DNA of 6,117 nucleotides from Gammaproteobacteria bacterium. GTDB lineage: Bacteria; Pseudomonadota; Gammaproteobacteria; Pseudomonadales; Azotimanducaceae. Shown here piece after piece: positions 1-5,848 of this stretch. Both the position numbers and the translations under genes were made by a program. The stretch covers positions 1-6,117 of the forward strand of contig JABIVN010000164.1 in NCBI GenBank assembly GCA_018667205.1. The letters are read 5' to 3'. Position 1 is the stretch's first letter. Each line of letters begins with the position of its first letter. The notes below the pieces were generated by a model, which had not been told where the DNA came from, searched no databases, and was given only the letters and a program-made list of their open reading frames with translations.

Positions 1-990
1 CAGGTTAACAAATGCAAACAGAATCCAGAGCATGGCAGGGTCCCTCTTTTCGGTGACAAAGTTTTCGGTGACAAAGTTTTGGGTGACTAATGCGTAGATA
101 AGGATTGCGACACTGCCTGCTGCTGCCAGGCTGGAACCAAACCATATTGTCTGCTCGGTGCCAAACCGTTCAACCAGGAAATGCCCGGTATTGGAAGCGA
201 TGACAAACAAAGTGATACCGATGACCTGCATGATCACGAAATCGCTCAGGCTACCGTTCATACCAATGGTAATGACGGTGGGAGCGCCAAAGACGAAGAT
301 CAACAAACCGCCAAGGGTGAATGCCTGGCTGAGGGCATAGCGTAAAAAAGGGCCTGATTTTAACAAGGTCCAATAACCTGATCGGGAAACCATGTCTTTG
401 GTTTCCGCAGAGCCTGTAGGTAGAGCGGGTGTCGATAACCAGGCGATCGATAGTGAAAAGGTTAGTCCCGCTGTAATAATAAAGGAGGCGCGCCAGTCCG
501 TGTAGTTTAGTAACCACGCACCGGCGACGGGTGCTAAAGCAGGCACTAACGATTCAATACTTCCCATCAAACCGAGCGCACGTAATGCGCTTCGGTCATC
601 AAACAGAAGGCGGATGAGACCTGGAGCAAACACGGCAGGGGCCGCGGCGAAGAACCCCTGTACGACCCGGTAGCCGACAAGTTCCAGAATAGTCTCGCTA
701 AATGAGCAGAGCATCGCGGTTGCTGAGTAGGCAACAAGCGTGCCGAGTAACAAAATTTTTTTGTCGTACCGTGCACCCAGTTCGCCAAAAACCAAAAGTC
801 CAACGGCGGTGCCTCCAGTAAATGCGGCAAGCACAAGTTGGGCTTGGCTGAGGGTGCCGTTGATGTATTCTGGAAGCGTGGGTACGGCGGGTAAAACCAA
901 GTCAGTCCCCGCTAGCCCCAGGATCGTGGCTGCTATGATTAAGGCAAATAGGTATTGTTTGTTGTGTCCCTTCTGCTGACGGAATTGCAT
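1..990 (-). CDS. MFS drug-efflux transporter, Bcr/CflA-like (DHA1), 3' end cut by window edge
   Basis: Reading the minus strand from the ATG at 990 gives 330 codons with no stop up to the left edge, so the C-terminus (about 70 residues in a normal 400-residue family member) lies outside. Seen in the translation: strongly hydrophobic segments near residues 13-35, 48-69, 79-97, 101-125, 138-160, 168-186, 216-242, 249-267, 282-303 and from 319 on, which fits TM1 to TM10 of a 12-helix carrier. TM1 ends in TDLVLPAVP, the acidic-LP-P motif typical of Bcr/CflA proteins. The loop after TM2 carries a motif A variant (GELGARYDKK, residues 69-78), and APVAGAWLLNYTDWRASF (153-170) is the usual TM5-TM6 region. 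Members are proton-driven inner-membrane exporters of drugs or small metabolites; the substrate here cannot be read from sequence. The gene starts 4 bases after the stop of the upstream oxidoreductase and in the same frame. The nearest purine-rich site is over 20 bases upstream, so translation probably depends on coupling. It carries a tandem pentapeptide in the TM9-TM10 loop. Confidence 0.92.
   Translation of the reverse strand, partial: MQFRQQKGHNKQYLFALIIAATILGLAGTDLVLPAVPTLPEYINGTLSQAQLVLAAFTGGTAVGLLVFGELGARYDKKILLLGTLVAYSATAMLCSFSETILELVGYRVVQGFFAAAPAVFAPGLIRLLFDDRSALRALGLMGSIESLVPALAPVAGAWLLNYTDWRASFIITAGLTFSLSIAWLSTPALPTGSAETKDMVSRSGYWTLLKSGPFLRYALSQAFTLGGLLIFVFGAPTVITIGMNGSLSDFVIMQVIGITLFVIASNTGHFLVERFGTEQTIWFGSSLAAAGSVAILIYALVTQNFVTENFVTEKRDPAMLWILFAFVNL
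51..95. repeat. Three-copy 15-bp in-frame tandem repeat inside the transporter gene
   Basis: The 15-mer cggtgacaaagtttt occurs twice without a mismatch (51-65 and 66-80). A diverged third unit follows at 81-95, with 9 of 15 bases identical. Read on the coding (minus) strand this gives pentapeptides LVTQN, FVTEN and FVTEK at residues 301-315 of the transporter, in the loop between predicted TM9 and TM10. The unit length is a multiple of three, so copy-number change keeps the frame. Confidence 0.9.
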
Positions 991-993
991 TGG

Positions 994-2268
994 CTAAGCC
1001 ATAACTGATGCTGTTTCCTGAACATCTCTATGTCTGGAATAAAATGAGAGATCGATAGAACGCTTAAGGTTCGTCAGGTTCATTAGTGATGGCGCTGAGT
1101 CATGAGCCCTGTTTTCGATGACGTCAGCCATTAAGTCACCGACAACCGGCGCGTTTTTGAATTGGTTACCGCTAGTACCGATAGCCAGGTAAAAGCCGGG
1201 TAAATCGGTTCGATCATAGATGGGGATCCAGTCGTCTGAGACATCGTACAAACCAACTGTTCCCCGGGCGTTGTTTTCGATGCCCAGTTCTGGCCAGCGC
1301 TGGGCTGCGCGAATAGCCTGTGTGGTCCATTGGGCTGTGAACTGGTCGTTGTAGTCATCGGGGTTCACGACATCGGGTGGATCGCAGTTCGGGTCGGCAG
1401 AACCGATCAGCATGTCTCCGCTATCAGGTCTCTGGTAGACGCCGGCATCCAGATCGACGATAAACCCGGCATTTTGCTGATAACCAGAAGGCGCTTTTAG
1501 ATAAGCTACCTCATGACGATGGGGCTTGGTTTTGATTTTCAGACTGCTTGTGATGCCTGCCAGGTCGTTGATGGCAAAAGAATGCGGTCCTGCAGCGTTA
1601 ACGACCGTCGGGGCGCGAATGATATCGCCTCTGTCAAGCTCAACGCCTGAGATGGCGCCGCCTTCCCTTAGAATGTTCGTTACGCGAACGTTAAAACTGA
1701 ACATACTTCCTTCGTGTTCAGCTGCAACCTGCAAATTTCTGGCAGCAAGTTGTGGATCAGAGACGTAACCTGAAGCGGGGATAAAAATGCCACTTGTGAT
1801 GTTGCCAGAGACTGGCTCGCCGAAGCCCTCTTCATGCTGGCATTTGGGTGGTCCGAACGCTGCCAGGCTGATTCCTGGGTATATTTTTTTGATTTCCTGG
1901 GGCGATAGCCTATGGAATTCAACGCCGACCTTGTCCAGCATAGCAAGGTTGTTTTCGTAGAGGTGTTCTGTCCCATTCCGAACCAGGACCAGGCCGCCTG
2001 TTTCAACATAACGTGCAACGGGTTCCGGCGCGTAGTCAAGAAATTCGCGCCAGCCTAACCAGCGATGTCTTGCCTCGTGTGCCAGAGCGCAGGAGGTTTC
2101 GTGCGAATAAAAAGGCCGGACGATCGCCGAAGAGTGGCTGGTCGAACCATAACCGGCAGCCGGCAGGGCATCTACGTTAAGCGTTTTTATTCCGCGGCGG
2201 GCGAGGGCCAGTGATATGGAGCATCCAATCACGCCTGCGCCAATAACGATGGCATCAAATTCTTTCAA
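994..2268 (-). CDS. FAD-dependent oxidoreductase, DAO family (glycine/sarcosine oxidase-like)
   Basis: A 424-residue cytoplasmic flavoenzyme of the D-amino-acid oxidase/sarcosine oxidase beta family (PF01266 type), which oxidises the C-N bond of amino acids or N-methylated amines. The N-terminal dinucleotide fold is clear: AIVIGAGVIGCSISLALARR, GxGxxG at residues 10-15, followed by an acidic residue (D33) at the end of strand 2. Next come GSTSHSSAIVRP (41-52), the flavin-proximal segment of sarcosine and dimethylglycine dehydrogenases, and the second FAD contact VVNAAGP (222-228). Near the C-terminus GLYDVSDDWIPI (339-350) and GFYLAIGTSGNQFKNAP (358-374) are the family's closing motifs. No signal peptide or membrane segment is visible, and the length is normal. 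The start is TTG at 2268, chosen because it puts MKEFDAIVIGAG at the usual distance from the FAD motif and no ATG or GTG lies in frame upstream before a stop. No good Shine-Dalgarno precedes it, so initiation may be weak. It is the first gene of a pair with the efflux transporter. Substrate is not determined. Confidence 0.92.
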   Translation of the reverse strand: MKEFDAIVIGAGVIGCSISLALARRGIKTLNVDALPAAGYGSTSHSSAIVRPFYSHETSCALAHEARHRWLGWREFLDYAPEPVARYVETGGLVLVRNGTEHLYENNLAMLDKVGVEFHRLSPQEIKKIYPGISLAAFGPPKCQHEEGFGEPVSGNITSGIFIPASGYVSDPQLAARNLQVAAEHEGSMFSFNVRVTNILREGGAISGVELDRGDIIRAPTVVNAAGPHSFAINDLAGITSSLKIKTKPHRHEVAYLKAPSGYQQNAGFIVDLDAGVYQRPDSGDMLIGSADPNCDPPDVVNPDDYNDQFTAQWTTQAIRAAQRWPELGIENNARGTVGLYDVSDDWIPIYDRTDLPGFYLAIGTSGNQFKNAPVVGDLMADVIENRAHDSAPSLMNLTNLKRSIDLSFYSRHRDVQETASVMA

Positions 2269-2386
2269 GAACGGGGTCTGTACCAGAAGAGCGTTAACTG
2301 TAGCTGAGTTTTTTGAACAATCCCACCTGCTCGGCTGGTGTGAGGGCGGTAAGGTTGCAAGATGTATGGTTCCTCGTCAATATTGT

Positions 2387-2395
2387 TGCTATAAA
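2387..2395 (+). promoter_or_regulatory. Candidate extended -10 promoter for the quinohaemoprotein gene
   Basis: The sequence TGCTATAAA fits the sigma-70 extended -10 pattern TGnTATAAT, with one mismatch in the hexamer. No good -35 is found at 17 bases, which is normal for extended -10 promoters. Transcription would begin near 2402, giving a leader of about 30 bases that includes the ribosome site at 2421. It lies in the roughly 165-base divergent gap (2269-2433). The rest of that gap shows no other clear element, and I found no convincing promoter for the leftward oxidoreductase. Confidence 0.45.
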
Positions 2396-2420
2396 ACCCC
2401 AATAAAAAAATAACATTAAT

Positions 2421-2424
2421 GGAG
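2421..2424 (+). promoter_or_regulatory. Ribosome binding site deciding the quinohaemoprotein start
   Basis: GGAG lies 9 bases before the ATG at 2434, good spacing. The in-frame ATG at 2419 has only an A-rich stretch before it and overlaps this site. The downstream ATG is therefore preferred; it also gives a compact signal peptide. Confidence 0.65.
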
Positions 2425-2433
2425 TTCAGGGTA

Positions 2434-4383
2434 ATGGCGTTTAGGCTGGCAATTCGAGCAACGTTTCTTATTTCACTCAGTTTTCTGATCGTAGGATGTG
2501 AGCAGGATAATACTGAAGACACACCAGCGATTGCCTCCCCGGTACCAGAGCTGCTGGCGTCAACTGACGATATGCAAACCGGAGCAGCCGACTTCGACCG
2601 GTCAACTCATCCCGGTAAGGGATTATATGAAGAGAGCTGCAGTGGCTGTCACGATGGCTCTGTTTCAAGGGCCCCGCACTTTTCGTGGCTTGAAATGATG
2701 AGCGCATCCGTCATATACGAGGCGATGAACGTCGGTGTAATGAGTGTGCAGGCCGCGGCATTGGCTGATGGCGAAAAATTACTGATTACAGAATACCTCA
2801 CTCGAACAAAGCTTGAGAGTGGCGCGGCGCTTAAGGTGAATGAACCACCTATGTGTACGGACGGTGATTTTGATCTTTTCTCCCCAGCGCAGGCCGTTAA
2901 CTGGGGTCACGATACGAATAGGTATTCACCTTCGACGGTGGCGGGATTAACGGTTCCTGAAATCCCGAACCTCGAATTAAAATGGGCTTTTGCTTTTCCT
3001 GACGCCTTTCGGGCTAGATCGCAACCAACGATAGCGATGGGTACAGTCTTTGTTGGGTCTCAGGATGGTCGTGTTTATGCGCTTGATCTGGAAACTGGTT
3101 GCGCTAGATGGACGTTTAGCGCTGCAGCTGAAGTCAGGACCGGTATTGTGTTATCACTATCAGAGGCACCAATGTCGAAAGACAATCCACCGCTCGCTTA
3201 CTTCGGAGACATCATTGCTCGCTTTTATGCGGTTAATGCGCTGACCGGAGAGCTCGTTTGGTCCTTAAAGGCGGATGACCATCCCAGTGCAACGTTGACT
3301 GCAACGCCAGCTTTTCACGAGGGCACGGTATTCGTTCCAGTGTCGTCTCTGGAAGTTATTCCCGCGGCTGACCCGGCGTATGAATGTTGCACCTTCAGGG
3401 GGAGTGTCCTGGCGATAGATGCGACGAATGGTGATGTCCTGTGGCGCCACCATACAATCCCAGGAGAGCCCTCAGAGGTTAGTAGGACAAGTATTGGTAC
3501 AAAGGTGCTCTCACCATCCGGCGCCCCGGTCTGGAGTAGCCCTACCGTAGACGTTAAGCGAGGCTTGATCTACGTCGGGACGGGAGAAAACTACTCTTCG
3601 CCGGCAGACGAAAATTCAGATGCGGTTCTTGCGATTGATATGGCGACGGGTGCTCGAGTGTGGACGCGTCAATCAACGAGTGGCGATGCCTGGAATGTTG
3701 CCTGCATGATGGCTGATAACCCGAATTGTCCGCCGGAGGATGGGCCAGATTTTGATCACGGCTCCAGTATTCTTATTGTTGAACTCGACAAAGATAAAGA
3801 CATTTTGCTTGCCGGCCATAAGAATGGCACCGTATATGCTCTCGATCCTGATAATAAGGCTGAGGTGCTTTGGGCTACTGAAGTAGGGCGCGGCAGCATA
3901 CAGGGAGGCGTTCACTTTGGAATGTCTGCCGCGGATACCCAGCTCTATGTGCCGATCAACGATATGAACAATACGCGTAACGGTGATTACCTTGATCCCG
4001 AGCAGGCCCGTCCCGGAATGCATAGTATTGATGCGAACACCGGGAAACTGCTCTGGAGTAATGTTCAGAAGAATGTGTGTTTTGACGAGGATGAATTCTG
4101 CGATCCTGGTATCAGTTCAGCCGTGACTTCTATTCCTGGGGCCGTATTTGCAGGTCACCTGGATGGCTTTGTCAGGGCGTACGCTTCGGGAGACGGCGCG
4201 CTATTGTGGGAGTACGATACTCGGCCCGAGCGGGTCGGGGTCAACGGCATTGCCGGATACGGCGGCAGTATGAGCGGTGCTGGGCCTGCAATCGTAGCTG
4301 GTCACCTGGTCATAAATTCCGGGTATGGCTTGTACAACCATGAACCGGGTAACCTGCTGATGGTGTTTGCAGTGCCGGAATAG
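2434..4383 (+). CDS. Exported PQQ- and haem c-dependent alcohol dehydrogenase, polyvinyl-alcohol dehydrogenase-like
   Basis: A 649-residue quinohaemoprotein (654 if the ATG at 2419 were used). Residues 1-22 form a signal peptide with a lipobox, FLIVGC, so Cys22 is probably acylated and the enzyme anchored outside the cytoplasmic membrane. A short linker leads to a cytochrome c domain with CSGCH at 69-73 and a likely distal Met ligand at 103 (NVGVMS). From about residue 150 the chain is a PQQ-type beta-propeller with repeated blades such as VFVGSQDGRVYALDLETG, GSVLAIDATNGDVLW and GTVYALDPDN. Vicinal cysteines 318-319 (ECCTFRGS) recall the Cys-Cys disulfide next to PQQ in methanol dehydrogenase. 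The order haem then propeller, the CCTFRGS motif, the VWSSPTVD and GDAWNV segments and the NCPPEDGPDFD stretch match, as I remember them, the polyvinyl-alcohol dehydrogenase (cytochrome) group, EC 1.1.2.6, of similar length. Such enzymes oxidise secondary alcohols and pass electrons through haem to the respiratory chain; the natural substrate here is unknown. No PQQ-synthesis gene is in the window. It is monocistronic, divergent from the DAO gene and convergent with the VOC gene. Confidence 0.92.
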   Translation: MAFRLAIRATFLISLSFLIVGCEQDNTEDTPAIASPVPELLASTDDMQTGAADFDRSTHPGKGLYEESCSGCHDGSVSRAPHFSWLEMMSASVIYEAMNVGVMSVQAAALADGEKLLITEYLTRTKLESGAALKVNEPPMCTDGDFDLFSPAQAVNWGHDTNRYSPSTVAGLTVPEIPNLELKWAFAFPDAFRARSQPTIAMGTVFVGSQDGRVYALDLETGCARWTFSAAAEVRTGIVLSLSEAPMSKDNPPLAYFGDIIARFYAVNALTGELVWSLKADDHPSATLTATPAFHEGTVFVPVSSLEVIPAADPAYECCTFRGSVLAIDATNGDVLWRHHTIPGEPSEVSRTSIGTKVLSPSGAPVWSSPTVDVKRGLIYVGTGENYSSPADENSDAVLAIDMATGARVWTRQSTSGDAWNVACMMADNPNCPPEDGPDFDHGSSILIVELDKDKDILLAGHKNGTVYALDPDNKAEVLWATEVGRGSIQGGVHFGMSAADTQLYVPINDMNNTRNGDYLDPEQARPGMHSIDANTGKLLWSNVQKNVCFDEDEFCDPGISSAVTSIPGAVFAGHLDGFVRAYASGDGALLWEYDTRPERVGVNGIAGYGGSMSGAGPAIVAGHLVINSGYGLYNHEPGNLLMVFAVPE

Positions 4384-4400
4384 GAGGTGTTTAACCTCTT
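4382..4400. terminator. Short hairpin between convergent genes, possible weak bidirectional terminator
   Basis: GAGGT (4384-4388) pairs perfectly with ACCTC (4394-4398) across a 5-base loop, and the stem can gain a G-T and an A-T pair outward. It spans the 16-base gap between the two convergent stop codons. Only three T residues follow on the plus strand and there is no T run on the other side, so it would be a weak intrinsic terminator at best. Confidence 0.35.
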
Positions 4401-4951
4401 TAACTTGCCTCGCGAATCAAGTCCGTAACACCATCCCATTCCTCGTGCTGCTGCTTCCAGCCGTCGAATAGATTCCGAATGATCGGTGCATCGCCATGGA
4501 GTTCCACGTAGCAGCCCATATCCTTTCGACAATCCATATAGGCTACGTAGTCGCCGCCCCATAGGGTGCAGGCTGTTTCGTAGCCCTCATCGTTAAACCG
4601 CTTAACCTCGGCCGTGACGTCATGAATCAGTAACCCAATATGGTGAAAACCATATTCCCCCGGCTTGTACATGTCCCGGTAAATCGAGGGTGTGTCGTCA
4701 TGCTGGGCGATGAACTGAATATGTGCTGGACCTGCCTGGCCGAACGCGTAACTGACGTCGGCTTCTACGTGTTCGCCCAGATATTGGAAGTTCTCTGCGT
4801 TGTGACTTCTGACGACATGGAACGGGCCTGCGCCCACCATCTTGTTCCATTTTTTGCATGCTTCATCAATGTCTTCAACAAAATAGGCATACTGCCAAAT
4901 CGGGTGTCGAATAATGCTCATAAGATCTCGCTTATCGGTTAATGGTTCCAT
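4400..4951 (-). CDS. VOC-superfamily (glyoxalase/bleomycin-resistance fold) protein
   Basis: A 183-residue protein with two beta-alpha-beta-beta-beta modules of the vicinal-oxygen-chelate fold, closest to the Glyoxalase_4 type. The first module begins at HPIWQYAYFVEDIDEACKKW (residues 16-35) and the second at GFHHIGLLIHDVTAEVKRF (101-119). Residues in the positions that usually bind the metal are Q20, Q79 (HIQFIAQ), H103 or H104, and E150 (CYVELHG), so a divalent-metal enzyme is plausible: an isomerase, epimerase, lyase or dioxygenase acting on a small oxygenated compound. The reaction cannot be assigned. It appears cytoplasmic, with no signal peptide. The ATG at 4951 follows an in-frame TAG by one codon. 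A second in-frame ATG at 4921, preceded by GAG five bases away, would give a 173-residue protein starting close to the first strand and is an equally credible start. The gene is convergent with the quinohaemoprotein gene and divergent from the Nif11-like gene. Confidence 0.88.
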   Translation of the reverse strand: MEPLTDKRDLMSIIRHPIWQYAYFVEDIDEACKKWNKMVGAGPFHVVRSHNAENFQYLGEHVEADVSYAFGQAGPAHIQFIAQHDDTPSIYRDMYKPGEYGFHHIGLLIHDVTAEVKRFNDEGYETACTLWGGDYVAYMDCRKDMGCYVELHGDAPIIRNLFDGWKQQHEEWDGVTDLIREAS

Positions 4952-4969
4952 GGGCTAACGGTAGTTTCC

Positions 4970-4975
4970 AGTATA
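4970..4975 (-). promoter_or_regulatory. Candidate -10 box for the VOC gene
   Basis: On the minus strand TATACT matches the sigma-70 -10 hexamer at five of six bases. It lies in the 55-base divergent gap and would start transcription about 12 bases before the ATG at 4951. No good -35 is visible at the normal distance, so the call is tentative. Confidence 0.3.
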
Positions 4976-4995
4976 GGATAGATTGTCTATAAAAT

Positions 4996-5000
4996 GGGAG
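4996..5000 (+). promoter_or_regulatory. Ribosome binding site of the Nif11-like gene
   Basis: GGGAG is a strong Shine-Dalgarno match six bases before the ATG at 5007. It decides the start in favour of this ATG over the TTG at 4983, which would add eight residues and has no such site. Confidence 0.7.
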
Positions 5001-5006
5001 TTAGTC

Positions 5007-5186
5007 ATGAGTGTCGAAAATGGTGAAAGATTTATTAGATTGCTCGAAACAGATCCTGATCTTAGGAGAAAAGTCAGGGAATCAGGTGAATCAGTATTTC
5101 TTGATCAATCAGCGTTCGTGGGGGCATCCTGCACCCCTTATGAGGTAGTCTCTGCGATGATCAGGGCCATGGACGTTGGTTCTTGA
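5007..5186 (+). CDS. Small Nif11-like protein (59 residues)
   Basis: The short protein begins MSVENGERFIRLLETDPDLR, which follows the Nif11 domain pattern (a Ser/Glu-rich start, a Phe-containing helix, then an acidic-Asp-x-x-Leu turn). It ends in a second predicted helix, CTPYEVVSAMIRAMD, where Nif11 leaders normally have the 'ft.eEl' helix. Nif11-type domains are known both as leader peptides of ribosomally made, modified natural products and as stand-alone small proteins of unknown role near nitrogen-fixation genes. Here the chain stops at DVGS three residues after that helix: there is no Gly-Gly cleavage motif and no core peptide, and the only cysteine (residue 42) lies inside the domain. 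No modification enzyme or peptidase-transporter is in view. A stand-alone helper or regulatory protein is therefore more likely than a RiPP precursor. The stop overlaps the TTG start of the next gene in TTGA, so the two are probably translated together. The Nif11 assignment is from pattern only. Confidence 0.72.
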   Translation: MSVENGERFIRLLETDPDLRRKVRESGESVFLDQSAFVGASCTPYEVVSAMIRAMDVGS

Positions 5187-5794
5187 ACATCAATAAGCTG
5201 AAAATTGCCGAGGCGCATTTTCTTCAGTCCTACCCCGACGGGTTCGCAGACGCTGGCCTTGAAAAAGTTGGTAAGCGCCACCGGGTCGACAAGATGACTG
5301 TTTTCGCCAAAGAGGTGCTCGCGAAAAAAGAATTCGACAAACCCAACACGTTGCTGGAAAACATGGTTAAGCTGGTTTCGCGATCGTCGATGGTGTCGCT
5401 CTTCGAGAAACCGAAATTTAGAGACATGGTGAATGACCTGAACTCGGATGACCGCGTAAGACTCGTCGCGTCATGCAAAAAACTCTACCATGGAAACCAA
5501 AAAAAAGGTCTAACCGAGGTCGTTGAGTTCCTTGCAGAGAGGAAGATGGCGAAATGGAGCCTGCTAACGATTGGCTTGGTTTACTACCGTCCGCAGAAGG
5601 AAGTCTTTGTAAAACCGACAACCGCCAAGAACATTGTGCAGAAGTTGGAGCTGAATCTGGAATACAAACCGAGACCCAGTTGGGATTTTTATGAAGGCTA
5701 CCGGAATGCGATTCTTGAGATGAAGTCGCTGGTTAGTCCGTCGCTCGCCCCTAACAACGCTGCTCTGACAGGGTTTCTGATGATGAGCCTTTAG
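5183..5794 (+). CDS. Unrecognised 203-residue basic protein coupled to the Nif11-like gene
   Basis: I do not recognise this protein with certainty. It is lysine-rich, with no signal peptide or membrane segment, so cytoplasmic. Predicted helices fill the first two thirds, including KIAEAHFLQSYPDGFADAGL (7-26) and LVSRSSMVSLFEKPKFRDMV (64-83). A patch of defined sequence follows: HGNQKKG (103-109), WSLLTIGLVYYRPQKEVFVK (125-144) and PTTAKNIVQKLEL (145-157). Then comes YKPRPSWDFYEGYRNAI (161-177) and a hydrophobic tail, TGFLMMSL. The density of W, Y, P and G in the last third suggests a folded, conserved domain, and the PTTAKN-to-YKPRPSW stretch could bind a nucleic acid or another charged ligand, but that is speculation. 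The start is TTG at 5183, inside the TTGA overlap with the upstream stop; an in-frame stop at 5141-5143 excludes a longer form, and no ATG or GTG start lies between. A run of eight A residues (5499-5506) encodes part of QKK. Its natural reading partner is the Nif11-like protein. Confidence 0.8.
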   Translation: MNINKLKIAEAHFLQSYPDGFADAGLEKVGKRHRVDKMTVFAKEVLAKKEFDKPNTLLENMVKLVSRSSMVSLFEKPKFRDMVNDLNSDDRVRLVASCKKLYHGNQKKGLTEVVEFLAERKMAKWSLLTIGLVYYRPQKEVFVKPTTAKNIVQKLELNLEYKPRPSWDFYEGYRNAILEMKSLVSPSLAPNNAALTGFLMMSL

Positions 5795-5848
5795 CGATTC
5801 GACCCTTGGCTGTGCTGTTAGTACCAATTTCCATCAGGCGACTTATGG

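Noticed and set aside
51..95. CRISPR-like or regulatory iteron repeats
   Set aside because: The units are directly adjacent without spacers, only 15 bp long, and lie in frame inside a transporter gene.
1680..2039. 119-codon minus-strand open frame inside the oxidoreductase gene
   Set aside because: It is in another frame of the same strand within a well-supported FAD enzyme and shows no domain pattern.
2269..2386. A third gene or small RNA in the divergent gap
   Set aside because: The short frames here have stops or no start signals, and I see no strong stem-loop followed by T residues.
3673..4023. 116-codon minus-strand frame opposite the PQQ propeller
   Set aside because: It is antisense to strongly supported coding sequence, with no start context and no recognisable motif.
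4640..4942. 100-codon plus-strand open frame opposite the VOC gene
   Set aside because: It lies wholly antisense to a gene with a clear VOC fold, has no ribosome site and a composition (many Cys and Val, no domain) typical of an antisense shadow.
4983..5006. TTG start extending the Nif11-like protein by eight residues
   Set aside because: The ATG at 5007 has a strong GGGAG site at six bases and gives the canonical MSVENGERF start; the TTG has neither.
5007..5186. RiPP precursor with a core peptide
   Set aside because: The protein ends right after the leader-like domain. There is no Gly-Gly site, no Cys/Ser/Thr-rich tail and no maturation enzyme in the window.
5795..5848. Intrinsic terminator between the 203-residue gene and the acyl-CoA dehydrogenase
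   Set aside because: I looked for a stem followed by a T run on both strands and found only a partial TAG-CCA/TGG-CTA pairing with no T tract.
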